NCBI GenBank assembly: GCA_021029095.1
Contig: JAJOHG010000361.1
Coordinates: 1 to 26,423 of the forward strand
Direction: 5' to 3'
From: Phellopilus nigrolimitatus
Lineage: Eukaryota; Basidiomycota; Agaricomycetes; Hymenochaetales; Hymenochaetaceae
Length of the DNA stretch: 26,423 nt
Shown: in pieces, positions 1 to 10,506 of the stretch
Numbering within the stretch: the first letter of the stretch is position 1
Layout of the letters: each line of letters opens with the position of its first letter
Program-made: the position numbers and the translations under genes
Notes under the pieces: generated by a model
Databases searched by the model: none
What the model was told of the DNA's origin: nothing
What the model saw: only the letters and a program-made list of their open reading frames with translations

Positions 1-906
1 TTCCCACAGCGAAGATCGAGTTAAACGCATACTCGGCGAGCCCTTCGAGCTGACACGTCTGCACTTCAAGACGATTGTCATAATTCACGATGTTGTTGTT
101 CGGATCAAGCCCGCAGTAATGGAAGTCCTGACTCTCATATGTCCCGAGGTAGTTGTATTCAGTGTATGCTGGCGGAAATATGAGTTGTTGAACATGACGC
201 TAAAATAACGTTGCGCGCACAACTGCCTGCAATACCAGTTCCTGTAGGAAATAAGAACGGTTCAACTAAAAGCAAATCTCCAGAGTAATATTACAAACCT
301 GAGCCTGCCGTCATGTGGTTGAAAATTGTGTCTACGAGTTTAAGACAATAAGTAAGGACTGTGAATGTCCATTTACGACAGGCAAACCTGCGATGACATT
401 GACTCCAGCCGCATGACATGTGTTGATCATGTTCTGGTATTGCGTACGATTGCCGCGCTTCGACGTGAGAGTGTACGATACAGGCTGATAGTCTGTCCAC
501 CATTGATCTCCTGAGAACAAATGATATCTAAGAACCAATAATTCCAAAATAGAAGAGGACCTGACCTGTTATGTGCTCCTGGGCTGGGCTAGCTTGTACA
601 AATCCGTAACCTGGAAGACATAGTTTCAGACACGTAGATATTGAAAGAAGAGGATACAGCGTTCACCTGCAGGTCCAATGAAATCAGTGCACTCCGTAGC
701 GATACTGTCCCAGGTCCACTCAAACATCTGAATGATTACATCTGAGATCTCTAGTGAGCTTCGCGACAGACTAGGGAGCTGGAAAACAATTTACTTTTGC
801 TTTCTGATGGAGCCCTCGAAGAGACTTGCTTTCCTGAGCTGCCTAATCCTAGGACCGACAGTGTCAGAGATAACGACAAAAGCGCGTGTGCTGGAATGAT
901 GGTCAT
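1..906 (-). CDS. Secreted GH13 alpha-amylase, 5' part, cut by window edge
   Basis: This is the N-terminal half of an endo-acting alpha-amylase that would hydrolyse starch outside the cell. Hand-built exons are 795-906, 667-750, 566-610, 388-510, 299-331, 224-241 and 33-168. A further donor (GTATGC, at 32-27) opens an intron that leaves the window. The phases agree at every junction and no stop interrupts the frame. The start at 906 gives a hydrophobic leader ([20 protein letters not shown]). Next come [30 protein letters not shown] and [13 protein letters not shown]13 conserved region I follows as DTIFNH, split by an intron just before its Asp, and then the DFHYCGL segment. This resembles the amylases shared by actinobacteria and basidiomycetes (probably GH13_32). 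The catalytic Asp, Glu and Asp regions lie beyond the edge, so activity cannot be judged. An upstream in-frame ATG at 966 would place hydrophilic residues before the leader and is less likely. Confidence 0.9.
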
Positions 907-1437
907 CGAGGAGCCGAGGTCGTAGGGGAGAGACTTTGCAGAGCGCGCGGAGGCGTTCCCGTTCACAGTGACGGTGCCGAATAAGAGAACAACTTTATAT
1001 CGACTTCCAGTCCTGATCAGCAGACGAAGACGATACCCATACGATACACTGGGCCATGCAGAGCATATACATTCGTTAATTTTTTTTTGTGTTGATCATA
1101 TGGAACGCAAATTATTGGAAGGCGAGAAGACAACAAAGGGGTTCCAGGTTGACTCGGAAGTGATGGAGTTGCCACGTCGATGATCTGAGACTGAGGTCAT
1201 GATTTCGGAACACTGGACTCATGATAATCTGGAAAGACACTGCGTCAAGTTTCAAGTCCCAGAGCTCCCGCGTCCGGCTGTATACGTCTAAGACTCCGAG
1301 ACTTCGATGAAAAAGTGGACAAACGTGCAAGTCGAGGTAAATATAGCTGTTGCACTGCATCGATGATCGACGTCGTGGCTGTTCGGCTATACCGGCTATC
1401 AGTCAATCACGTGGAAAATCACATCTTGCCTTTTGAC
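907..1437. other. Amylase 5' flank, no gene seen
   Basis: This stretch lies upstream of the alpha-amylase start and up to the foldback element. Short open frames on both strands resemble no family and lack codon bias. It presumably holds the amylase promoter. Position 1431-1437 (TTTTGAC) is the left copy of the direct repeat flanking the foldback element. Confidence 0.5.
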
Positions 1438-2126
1438 TGAGGGGAGGCAATCCCTGCCAAAAGAGTCTGCACGCTTTGTAATCTGACAAATGATCGACAT
1501 TTCCCAAATTAAGAAATTTTGGTGGCAAAAATTTACTGATGGCCAACTCGACGCAATCTGGCCACTCTCTGCTGACTATCCTTCCGGAAAAAATGAGGAA
1601 AGCATGTCAGATGCATATAATGTATTATACAATTTATATCATGAAGCTTGGTTATGAGGATAAATTTGTAGCAAAGAAAAGAGTAGGGGTTGAGCGCATT
1701 TTCGGCTGTCACGTGACCTCAACGCGCGCAGGAATGGCCGTGCATACATGCAATTGCGCAGAACGAGTTTTTGAGCTCAATTCTCCACCGTTCTGCGCAG
1801 TTTAAGCTGTAAAATACTCGGGTGATATGGGGCTGGGAGGTCTATTTGGCAGATTTTTTAATTTCGCCCTCAAAGTGTCAGAACAGCGGCTTTACATGGC
1901 TGTTCTGACATTTTGAGGGCGAAATTAAAAAATCGGCCAAATAGACCTCCCAGCCCCATATCACCCGAGTATTTTCCAGCTTAAACTGCGCAGAACGGTG
2001 GAGAATTGAGCTCAAAAACTCGTTTTGTAACTTGTCTTTCACTCAAGAGTCGCAAAATTTCCGTTTTTGGTAGAAATGTAAACAACTACAAATGCACACT
2101 CTTTTGGCAGGGATTGCCTCCCCTCA
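1438..2126. mobile_element. Non-autonomous foldback/MITE-like element, 689 bp
   Basis: The two ends are 29-bp inverted repeats, beginning TGAGGGGAGGCAATCCCTGC at 1438 and mirrored at 2126. They are flanked by identical 7-bp direct repeats TTTTGAC (1431-1437 and 2127-2133), read as a target-site duplication. The interior has no credible coding frame. It contains a large near-perfect palindrome (1763-2023). The structure fits a non-autonomous DNA transposon of foldback/MITE type; the superfamily is not assigned. Confidence 0.8.
1763..2023. repeat. 125-bp near-perfect inverted repeat with 11-nt loop
   Basis: The left arm 1763-1887 and right arm 1899-2023 are reverse complements with about three mismatches, around the loop 1888-1898. 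Transcribed in either direction it would fold into a long hairpin RNA. It sits inside the foldback element. Confidence 0.92.
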
Positions 2127-2351
2127 TTTTGACGTCGCGCAATGCGCACGCTTGCGCACCTTAGCTCACGCATTGTTTGGACGATTATACAGCAACGAAA
2201 TACGATGATCAAAGTATTATGAAGTAGCATTGGTCCTGTGTAAGTTGTACAGCGTGGAACCGCTTTCATTATCCTTTTTTAAGCTTTTCTATACAATCCT
2301 TCGAGTTCACTACTCTCATCAAGAATTCTATAATTACACAGTTCACTAGAA

Positions 2352-3756
2352 TCACAAGACCGATGTTGGCTCGCCATTCTTCTTCGTTCCCCTGTAGTTC
2401 GCCTCAGCCTCCGGGTCCGCGAACGCATAGTCGTTGTAGCCAGCATGGTTTCCTGGATCATAGAAAGTCGCGCGGTTGTAGGGCGTGAACGGGATGTCTT
2501 TCTTGATACGTGCAGGAAGGTCAGGCTAATTATTTCGAAAAAAAAAATTGTGAATCTCCCCAGATGCATTGATAAACGAAAGAGCGCACATTCGAAATGT
2601 AGGACCGCCCAAAGGCAACAAGGTCGCCCTTCTTCTCAGCGTCTTCGAGCGCTCGTTCCGGTGTATACGCGCCCGCGCTGAGATACACCGACCCGTTTTC
2701 CGCACTTTTCGGCCCTTTCCAGATTACGCGCAGGAAGTCGTTGGACTCCCCCTCGAGCAGCTCGCGGTCGAATATGCCGGCGACACGCGGCTCAACGACG
2801 TGGATGTAGGAGAAGCGGGGGTAGGCCTCCCGAATGCGACTGACAAGGTAAGCGAACGTCGGTTGGGGGTGTTCCATGTGCATGCCTGGAAGGAGAGAAA
2901 ACAATCGCAAGTATGAGTGTTATTCGTTTGTTTTTCAGTCAAGTCGTAAGTACAACTGACCTTGCCAAGTGTTGAAAGGGCTAAGACGGATGGCCAGCCT
3001 CTCCTCGCCCACGACACTCGCAACCTTCTTGATGACCTCCAGTGCGAAGCGCGTCCTGTTTTCAATGCTCCCGCCCCACTGGTCCGTGCGCTTGTTCGAC
3101 ACGTCCTGCAGGAATTGGTCAACAAGGTACCCGTGCGCGCCGTGGATCTCGACGCCGTCGAACCCTGCGCGGTGCACCGCGTTGTGCGCCGCGGCGCCGA
3201 AGAGCTCGATGTACTCGAGGATCTCCTCGTGCGTGAGCGGGCGGGGGCGCGCCTCGGTGTCCGGGAGCGGGACGTCCGACGCGGAGACGTACGGGTACGG
3301 GCCGCCGGGGTTCACGCGCGAGTCGGGCAGCGCAAGAACTTTCGGCACCGCGGCGCGTCCGAGCTGCCACATCTGCAGGTAGATGTACGAGCCCCGCGCG
3401 TGCACGGCGTCGACGACCTATAAACCATTACTTTTGTGTCAAAAGACGCTCTTCAAGACATAGAGGGGCGCCGTAAAAGCCGGGCATGCCTTTTTCCAGC
3501 CAGCGACCTGGTCGTCACTCCAAATGCCCGGGATGAACTCGTCGCCGCCCGCTTTCGCAGCTATGAACGTCGCCTCGGTGATGAGCAGCGAGCCCGGCGT
3601 GCTCGCGCGCTGCGCATAATAGTCGACCATCACGTCTGTGGGGACGTGCGCATCGTCCGCGCGGTAGCGCGTGAGCGGCGCGAGCACGATACGATGCTTG
3701 AGAGTAAGATTCCCAACGCGGACGGGCTGGAAGAGCTTTGCGTCGGAGTGGGCCAT
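2352..3756 (-). CDS. Old Yellow Enzyme family FMN oxidoreductase, copy A
   Basis: This is an NAD(P)H-dependent, FMN-containing ene-reductase that would reduce the C=C bond of activated alkenes in the cytosol. Exons are 3490-3756, 2961-3417, 2590-2885 and 2352-2525, giving 397 aa, the normal family length. Visible motifs, numbered as in OYE1, are: PLTR (Thr29 here, equivalent to T37), QMWQLGR (Q114), HGAHGYL with His181, His184 and Tyr186 (H191/N194/Y196; the second position is His), IRLSP (R243), HVVEPR and the phosphate-binding GRSYISNPDL (R348). Intron 1 (3418-3489) has a GC donor; introns 2 and 3 are GT-AG. It is clearly diverged from copies B, C and D (Leu28 instead of Cys, a different C-terminus) and is probably the older paralogue. 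Family assignment is firm; the natural substrate is unknown. Confidence 0.93.
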
Positions 3757-4660
3757 CTGGTATAGTGATAGGAGATCAGGGAAGTGGCGATTCTCCCTTT
3801 AATTTTACGCTGCGAGGCATACCTGAGCGAGTGCTATCTGCAGTCAATCGTCTGCGAGAATAGAATATTTCGCAAAAAGACTTCCATGGCTTTCGCATCG
3901 TTAAATACTGCACTAGAAACCAGGCTTGCTAAGAATAATCCAGAACGGTTCGTAAGCTCGATTCTTACGAACGCCTTACGAAGAACCTCACTTACTCATA
4001 TCGCCGCCAAATTTTAAACATTTTTCCCTCGGGAGCGGTTTTCCCTCGGGAGCGGTTTTCCCTCGGGAGCGGGAGTCCGAGGTAGCTGAAATGAACTTTG
4101 GACTTGGCATTTCGCGCATCTAAGACCTGGGCTCCGGGTCTGTCTATCGGAAGCCGGACAGGACGTTCGCAAGCTTTGAGGGTTTAATGAAGCAGAGAAT
4201 GGATGAGCACAAGAAGAGCACAAGAAGAAAGAACTTCAGCAGATGTGAAAGCATTCAAGCATTAGGCATCCGGGTAAGCATGTTAGAAAGTTTGTACGCA
4301 CGGGACAGGTCGGAATACACATGTTCCATTACTTCATTGACTCGGGACTCGACGGGGTCAACCTGAGTATTACAAAGCGTAGTCCGGAAGATGCCGGGAA
4401 TCCGCCAAGTCGATTAAAAATAAAACCGACCAGTCTCTCAGAGAAAAACTTCTCGAAGGCATAGTTGACTGAAGTCAAATTGTCCAGCGGGGATGCTTAC
4501 CGTACCACTCCTAAATATCTTAGAGTAGACTCAGGTTGAGCAGTCTGAGATTCCCAGAAGCCGGTGCCCTGCACCGTAAAATTAGCAGCCTCTAATCCAA
4601 CTGACTCCCATGAGACTTCGAACATCTGGCTTATCTTATGTAAGAACGTATTGGCGTGCC
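3757..4660. other. Intergenic region between OYE A and OYE B
   Basis: No gene is recognised; the short open frames lack homology and codon bias. It holds a perfect 9-bp hairpin (GTTCGTAAG at 3948-3956 against 3964-3972, 7-nt loop), a triplicated 17-mer (4022-4072) and, from about 4490, the 3' flank of OYE B. That flank is recognisably repeated downstream of OYE C at about 7785-7933. Confidence 0.5.
4022..4072. repeat. Tandem repeat, 3 x 17 bp
   Basis: There are three exact copies of TTTTCCCTCGGGAGCGG (4022-4038, 4039-4055, 4056-4072). No function is evident. The core CCCTCGGG/CCCGAGGG is nearly self-complementary. Confidence 0.95.
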
Positions 4661-6043
4661 CTACAGGCTAGCCCGCACACTTTCTCTCGCCTTCGCCAGC
4701 CTCTCGTAGTTCGCCTCTGTCTCCGGGTCCGCAAACTTCTGGTCTGTGTAACCCGCGAGACCGGGTAGGTAGAATGTTTTGCGGTCGTACGGTGTGAACG
4801 GTATGCCCTTCTTGATCCGCGCCGGCAAGTCGGGCTAGACATAAAGAAAAAGCCAACTCAGTTTTCTTCAAATGTATACCTTGGCCACACCAATCACGCA
4901 CGTTCGAGATGTAGTACCGCCCAAACGCGACGAGGTCGCCCTTCGTCTCCGCAATCTCGAGCGCGCTCTCCGGCTTGTAGCCACCCGCGGCGACGTACAC
5001 GGACCCGTTCGCCTCACTCTCGGGCGTCTTCCAGATCGCGCGCAGGAAGTCGTTGGACTCGCCCGCCTGCGCCACGCGGTCATCCGCGCCGGCGACGCGC
5101 GGTTCGACGACGTGTATGAACGCGAAGCGCGGGTAGGCCTCGCGGATGCGGCGCACGAGGTGCGCGAAGGTGGGCTCGGGGTGCTCCATGCGCATGTCTA
5201 TGTGGGACTGCTTTTAGAAACCTGAAGAGGAATGCGTTGCTCCGAGTACCTTGGAAAGTGTTGAATGGACTCAGGCGTATCGCCGTGCGCTCCTCGCCCA
5301 CGGCGCTCGCAATCTTCTTCAGCACCTCCAGTGCAAACCGCGTCCTATTCTCGATACTCCCGCCCCACTGGTCTGTGCGCTTGTTCGACACGTCCTGCGT
5401 GAACTGGTCGACCAGATACCCGTGCGCACCGTGCACCTCCACGCCGTCGAACCCCGCGCCGTGCACCGCGTTGTGCGCCGCGGTGCCGAAGAACTCTATA
5501 TACTCGAGGATCTCGTCATGAGTAAGTGGGCGCGGCCGCGCGGTGCTGCCGGTGAGCGGAATGTCGGATGCGGAGACGTAGGGATGCGGCCCGCCGGGGT
5601 TCGAAGGCGAGTCCGGCCCCGAGATGACGTGCGGCTGCGCCGCCCGACCGAGTTGCCATAGCTGCAAGTAGATGTAAGAACCCTGCGCGTGCACGGCGTC
5701 GACGACCTGTGCCGCATGTCAATTTAAAAACGAACGACGATCAGCGGGCGGTTTCCCCGCGAGCGCGTGTACGTGCCTTCCTCCAGCCGGCGACCTGCGC
5801 GGCGCTCCAGATGCCGGGCACGTTGTCGGACCCGCCCGCTTTCGCCGCGATGAGCGTCGCCTCGGCGATGAGGAGCGTGCCGGGAACGCTTGCGCGCTGC
5901 GCGTAGTAGGCGGCCATCGCGTCCGTGGGGACGTGTGCGTCGTCCGCGCGGTAGCGCGTGCAAGGCGCGTAGACCACGCGGTGCTGCAGCGTCAAGGCAC
6001 CGACGCGCACGGGCTGGAAGAGCTTTGCGGCGGAGTGGGGCAT
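4661..6043 (-). CDS. Old Yellow Enzyme family FMN oxidoreductase, copy B
   Basis: This is an intact ene-reductase paralogue of copy A. Exons are 5777-6043, 5250-5706, 4902-5197 and 4661-4834, with the same exon lengths (267, 457, 296, 174 nt) and 397 aa. The catalytic and FMN motifs are kept (QLWQLGR, HGAHGYL, IRLSP, HVVEPR, GRYYISNPDL). The residue before the conserved Thr of the PLTR motif is Cys (APCTRYR), unlike copy A. Intron 1 (5707-5776) starts with GC (AAG|GCACGT); introns 2 and 3 start GTACTC and GTGCGT. The C-terminal exon and 3' flank are nearly identical to copy C, showing recent duplication. The 5' flank is shared with C and D and contains TTACTAA (complement of 6199-6205). Confidence 0.93.
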
Positions 6044-6198
6044 TTTGGTGATTCAGAGATGGGGTGCACGCTGGAGGGAAGTTTTATGTTCGTTCTACTT
6101 GGCCCGAAGTGATTAGTGAGCGAGAGGAGTCGTTATGTGCGACGGATCGCGTGATACGATTTCAAGGTCATCTGAATTGGCCTGCATTGCGGGATATG

Positions 6199-6205
6199 TT
6201 AGTAA
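6199..6205 (-). promoter_or_regulatory. TTACTAA, possible Yap1-type site upstream of OYE B
   Basis: TTACTAA lies about 160 bp upstream of the OYE B start. It matches the yeast Yap1 response element TTASTAA, and yeast OYE2/OYE3 are oxidative-stress genes. The surrounding 5' flank is duplicated with the gene, so conservation in C and D is not independent evidence of function. Confidence 0.3.
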
Positions 6206-6250
6206 GTTGCAGTGGTTCTTGAATCTTGGAAGGTGAGACTCGCTCGACGC

Positions 6251-6799
6251 TCATTGGTTGAACGGATTATCCAGATGGGGCTGTGTCGAGAGCGGCTGCC
6301 GAGGCGCGTGAGTCGCGTCGCGCACCGGGCGCGTCTCGTCGATCTTCCCGATCGACGTCGCGTGTAGGCACCCGTATACAGGCACGACCGTATAAAATGT
6401 GTCGTATTCGGGTTTCAGAGGCAACATAAGGTAGGGCACATGTTTTATACGGCCATACACGATGTTACGTACATCAAATTGACGCACCATGCCGAAGACC
6501 GCGAGAAGGCCTAAGAGCAAAGTTTTGAAAACGTCCGTGCTGATGGTCGCGTCTCTTCCTGATCCCGGTGTCGTCATCAATCGTGTACAGAGGATAAAGA
6601 TAATGTCTATCGCTGCGAAAGCGATTGCCTCGAGGAGTCCTTCATTGGCGGAGAGTAACATAGCGACCCACAAGCAGAGACACGCTTGTTGACTTCGAGT
6701 GAGGGCGCCATCTAATGCCGCAGAAAGCTTTGAAGTAGGCTGGAAATGTGTCTGTTCAAGAGAGCGCGGTAGACTGCGTTTAGCACTTCCTCGGGACAT
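6251..6799 (-). CDS. Unrecognised membrane-protein-like open frame (182 codons)
   Basis: This single open frame runs in the same direction as, and ends 207 bp upstream of, OYE B. It has two hydrophobic stretches: one around residues 40-65 (through AFAAIDIIFILCTRL) and one around residues 90-105 (FKTLLLGLLAVFGM). This suggests the C-terminal part of a multi-pass membrane protein, with a polar tail. I do not recognise a family. Its last roughly 130 bp belong to the block also present, but not open in the same frame, upstream of OYE C and D. The N-terminus is probably not at this ATG, because related-looking coding debris continues upstream to about 7470. It could be a real terminal exon or a pseudogene. 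Confidence 0.3.
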   Translation of the reverse strand: MSRGSAKRSLPRSLEQTHFQPTSKLSAALDGALTRSQQACLCLWVAMLLSANEGLLEAIAFAAIDIIFILCTRLMTTPGSGRDATISTDVFKTLLLGLLAVFGMVRQFDVRNIVYGRIKHVPYLMLPLKPEYDTFYTVVPVYGCLHATSIGKIDETRPVRDATHAPRQPLSTQPHLDNPFNQ

Positions 6800-7480
6800 G
6801 TGGGATGAGCTGCCAGGCCCGGGCTGACTATATTAGAAAGCACGATGCATTTGTACTTGATGATATAGCATTCATGTGGATGTTTGAGTATCTCGAAGGC
6901 ATCCAGTCTTATGCAGTAATACAGTACATACATATATCGAATCGACCTTGTACTACTTGTTACGCTTTGATTTGAGTCATTGTTTGATTAACATGAGGGC
7001 GCGGGTGGAATTTCTAAGACATCCATAAAACAAACTGTATAATAACAAGTATTATAACAAGTTGTAAAATATAACAACGCACCATGAGAGGGATTTCTAG
7101 CGACGCAGAAATCGTAGACTTGCTCGAAGCAAGTTTTGAGCACTGCATCCAAGATGTACTCGACGCAACAAGCAGCCAACTCGGACATATAGACAATTAA
7201 GAAGTACCAGTTTATTCCAAGTGTCTATAGCTTTGATCTCTCCTTCAAAGACTGGTCCGAAAATGGACATCCAATACACGTTCGCAATGCCTAACTTTCG
7301 GCTTGCTGTGCCTCATTCCAGAACAAATAAGCTGCCGACAGTTGTAAACATGAACAACAGCACGAACGCACCTTGCCCAACCATCACGTCCCTCGACCGT
7401 ATTTGTTGGTAGCGTTTTCAGACAAGAAGAAGCGCACATATCGACCGCGAGAGCCAGCAAGTCTGAGTCCGGATTGAAGC
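6800..7480 (-). pseudogene. Probable decayed upstream part of membrane protein
   Basis: On the minus strand a frame reads FVLLFMFTTVGSLFVLE, a stop, then GTASRKLGIANVYWMSIFGP (about 7230-7375). This looks like a transmembrane segment broken by one TGA codon where Trp would fit. Further short frames follow towards 6800. The segment at about 7400-7465 (minus) is repeated at about 19258-19320 (plus). No family is recognised, and calling it one gene together with the frame at 6251-6799 is inference. Confidence 0.3.
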
Positions 7481-7933
7481 AATGATAATTCAGAATCTAC
7501 TGAATCAGGACCTATAGCTTGCTATAAAACAAATCACCAATACTATGTGTGGCATGTTCGTGTGCTTGAGCAGACGGTGAACGGGGCAAAGGCGTTCGAC
7601 ACGATCAAGTGTGGGCGCTTACGATATTGTTCATTTACTCAATCCGGCAATAATAGGGCTTTTTTTTTTTACTAAAGGTAGTATGTATATTTATCTGCTT
7701 GAAAACCTCAGATCTCATGCTCAACTCTAGCTTCTCAAGAGCTGGAGCCCTCAAAATCAATATATTTCCCCGTCATTTTTGAGCGCGGAAGCTTACAGTA
7801 AATACCTTAGAGTAGGTTTACATAGATTTAGCAGCATGCACCATAAAATTAGCAGCCTTTTATCCAACTGAGTCCTCATGGGACTTCGAACAGATGATCT
7901 GGCTTATCTTACGTAAGAACGTATTGGCGTACC
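7481..7933. other. Intergenic region, no gene seen
   Basis: AT-rich spacer with an 11-nt T-run near 7660. From about 7785 it is the 3' flank shared with OYE B, including a stretch around CTTACGTAAGAACGTATTGG. Confidence 0.5.
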
Positions 7934-9326
7934 CTACAGGCTAGCCCGCACACTTTCTCTCGCCTTCGCCAGCCTCTCGTAGTTCGCCTCTGTCTCCGGG
8001 TCCGCAAACTTCTGGTCTGTGTACCCCATGAGCCCGGGTGAATAAAACGTCTTGCGGTCGTACGGAGTGAGCGAGATGCCCTTCTTGATTCGCACAGGCA
8101 AGTCAGGCTAAAAAGTCAATTTCGTTTTCTTCAAAGGTACGCTGCTACATCTTCATGGTTCACGCACGTTCGAAATGTAGTACCGCCCAAATGCGACAAG
8201 GTCACCCTTTGTCTCCGCGGTCTCAAGCGCGGTCTCGGGCTTGTAACCCCCGGCGGCGACGTACACCGACCCGTTCGCCTCGCTCTCGGGCGTCTTCCAG
8301 ATCGCACGCAGGAAGTCGTTGGACTCGTCCGCCTGCGCCACGCGGTCATTGTCTCCTGCGATGCGGGGCTCAACGACGTGGATGAACGCGAAACGCGGGT
8401 GCGTTTCGCGGATGCGGCGCACGAGGTGCGCGAAGGTAGGCTCGGGGTGCTCCATGCGCATGTCTATGAAGGACTTTATTCAACAGGATTGGGAAAGACA
8501 AAGGGTGGCTTTGCGTGCCATGGATGGGGTTGAACGGGCTCAGGCGTATCGCCGTGCGTTCCTCGCCCACGACGCTCGCGATCTTCTTCAGCACCTCGAG
8601 CGCGAACCGCGTCCTATTTTCAATGCTCCCGCCCCACTGGTCTGTGCGCTTGTTCGACACGTCCTGTGTGAACTGGTCGACCAGATACCCGTGCGCACCG
8701 TGCACCTCCACGCCGTCGAACCCCGCGCCGTGCACCGCGTTGTGAGCCGCGGTGCCGAAGAGCTCTATATATTCGAGGATCTCGTCGTGCGTGAGTGGGC
8801 GCGGGCGCACGGTGCTTCCGGTGAGCGGGATGTCGGATGCGGAGACGTAGGGATGCGGCCCGCCGGGGTTCGAAGGCGAGTCCGGCCCCGAGATGACGCG
8901 CGGCTTTGCCGCCCGGCCGAGTTGCCATAGCTGTAGGTAGATGTACGAGCCCTGCGCGTGCACGGCATCGACGACCTGTGTAGTAAGTCAAACAACAAAT
9001 TGCAAGTAAGCGAGCGACGACGATCAACGGCCGATTTTCCTGCGGGCGTGTGTACGTGCCTTCCTCCAGGCGGCGACTTGCGCGGCGCTCCAGATTCCGG
9101 GCACATTGTTGTACCCGCCCGCCTTCGCCGCGATGAGCGTCCCCTCGGCGATGAGCAGCGTGCCGGGCACACTCGCGCGCTGGGCGTAGTAGACGGCCAT
9201 CGCGTCGATGGGGATGTGCGCGTCGTCTGCACGGAAGCGCGTGCAGGGCGCGTAGATGACGCGGTGCTGCAGTGTCAGGGCACCGACGCGCACGGGCTGG
9301 AAGAGCTTTGCGGCGGAGTGGGGCAT
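7934..9326 (-). CDS. Old Yellow Enzyme family FMN oxidoreductase, copy C
   Basis: This is an intact ene-reductase paralogue closest to B and D. Exons are 9060-9326, 8519-8975, 8168-8463 and 7934-8107, with exon lengths identical to A and B and 397 aa. The motifs QLWQLGR, HGAHGYL (His181, His184, Tyr186), IRLSP, HVVEPR and GRYYISNPDL are all kept, and Cys precedes the conserved Thr (APCTRFR). Two introns need non-canonical GC donors: intron 1 (8976-9059, AAG|GCACGT) and intron 2 (8464-8518, ATG|GCACGC). Intron 3 (8108-8167) is GT-AG. At the intron 2 junction the usual Gln codon is His. If the GC donors are not spliced, the product would be truncated, so expression should be confirmed. Confidence 0.9.
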
Positions 9327-9492
9327 TTTGGCGTGTTAGAGATAGGATGCACGCTGGGAGGAAGTTTTATGTTCGTTCTACTTAGCCCGAGGTGATTAGT
9401 GAGCGAGAAGAGGTCGTTATGTGCGACGGATCGCATGATACGATTTCAATGTGCGAGCTCGTCATCTAAATTGGTCTGCAATGCAATATAAG

Positions 9493-9499
9493 TTAGTAA
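9493..9499 (-). promoter_or_regulatory. TTACTAA, possible Yap1-type site upstream of OYE C
   Basis: This is the same 7-mer as upstream of B and D, about 170 bp before the OYE C start, within the block duplicated with the gene. Its function is inferred only from the yeast Yap1 consensus. Confidence 0.3.
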
Positions 9500-9599
9500 G
9501 TCTGGGTGGTTTTTGGATCTTGGGAATTGAGACACATTAGTTGTGGGGATGTGCTAAGGGCGGCTGTCGACACGCGTGAGTCGCGTCGCGCGCCGAGCG

Positions 9600-9905
9600 T
9601 GTTGTGTGCCGACTCTAACGGTCTATCCTCCACTTCGATGCGACAATGGGAGTAAGTTGAGCTGAGAAGATTTAGAAATTGGAAGTGTGTAGTGTTTCGC
9701 TCTCTGTGGGACACATTGACGCTCTGCTTGTATGTACTTGATCTCAGGAGTGCCAGTAATTGCGCTGAATATGACCGCAAGTACTTCGCGAGTTCTCGTG
9801 GGAAAAGGAAAGCTGTCCGTCGTTCGTCCACTCTGCAGCAGGAAAAGTAAGATACATGTAGTCTGTAGTGCTCCTGATGCAGGAAATCCCACAACCACAT
9901 CAAAA
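9600..9905 (-). pseudogene. Repeated fragment X, copy near OYE C
   Basis: On the minus strand this segment contains a frame with TREVLAVIFSAITGTPEIKY (centred near 9760). The same DNA occurs in part at about 18650-18800 (TREVLVFISSAIAGTP) and, for its other half, at about 24788-24900 upstream of OYE D. The opposite strand also reads open (SGVPVIALNMTASTSRVL), so the true coding strand is uncertain. I do not recognise the family. It is best described as a fragment of a repeated gene or element copied together with the OYE genes. Confidence 0.45.
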
Positions 9906-10222
9906 GCTTTGGCTAGGATTAGTCAGAGTTAGTAAGGTTAATCACCCAATAGATGCTTCTTCCCAAAGCGGCAACTGTGCAGATCTCAGATGGACCCAAA
10001 AATGAAAACAGTATAAATATAAAAATGCAACCTCAAAGCGGTACTTGCAGCTCAAATAACTTCCTAACTTGGCAATCATGCAACAAGCTAGATCCGCAAT
10101 TTTGGAAACTTTCTGCATACATATACAGTTTCACACACTCAAAAGGCACCGCTTATGTGTTTAGAAGTATATAGTAAGCCTCATCTGTGCTGTCAATCCA
10201 CATTTTCTGCAACAGCATACTG
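9906..10222. other. Spacer, no gene seen
   Basis: AT-rich sequence. One open frame of 73 codons (9953-10174) has no recognisable similarity. Confidence 0.5.
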
Positions 10223-10489
10223 CAGGGAGTCCGGAAAGTGTTTTGTCCTGACTTATATGGAAATCTATTCCCGTCCGTCTGTGGAAACCAATCAACGCAC
10301 TCCAAGTGCCGCCTCGCAGTTCAACCTCATGTAAGATGACAATTAAAGTATAGAAATGCTACAGAAAGCGGTGAAAACTTTTGTTGTACATACGGAAATG
10401 AGATACAGATATACTCGACATGTTGGTTGGTTTCCATACGTATACTTCCATATAAAGCAGGATGCAACTTTCTGGACTTTCCTCCCCTG
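10223..10489. mobile_element. Tc1/mariner-like MITE, about 267 bp
   Basis: The left end CAGGGAGTCCGGAAAGTG and right end (read inward) CAGGGGAGGAAAGTCCAGAA form imperfect terminal inverted repeats. They continue inward through TTATATGGAA and TGGAAACCAA, roughly 70 bp per side. A TA dinucleotide adjoins the right end (10490-10491) and one lies 3 bp outside the left end (10218-10219). There is no coding capacity. Ends of the CAGGG(A/T)GTCC type with TA targets are typical of Tc1/mariner MITEs; the superfamily call is inference. Confidence 0.6.
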
Positions 10490-10506
10490 TAACATTATCC
10501 AATTAA

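Noticed and set aside
1539..1805. 88-codon open frame inside the foldback element
   Set aside because: It runs into the palindrome arm and has no transposase or other similarity.
2962..3423. Antisense frames opposite the OYE exons (also at 5251-5661, 8319-8930, 25569-26024)
   Set aside because: The same shadow appears in every copy because the OYE sense codons are GC-rich; no family resemblance.
2352..9326. Secondary-metabolite cluster built on the OYE genes
   Set aside because: OYE-type reductases occur in such clusters, but no synthase, P450, methyltransferase or transporter is recognisable nearby; tandem duplication explains the group.
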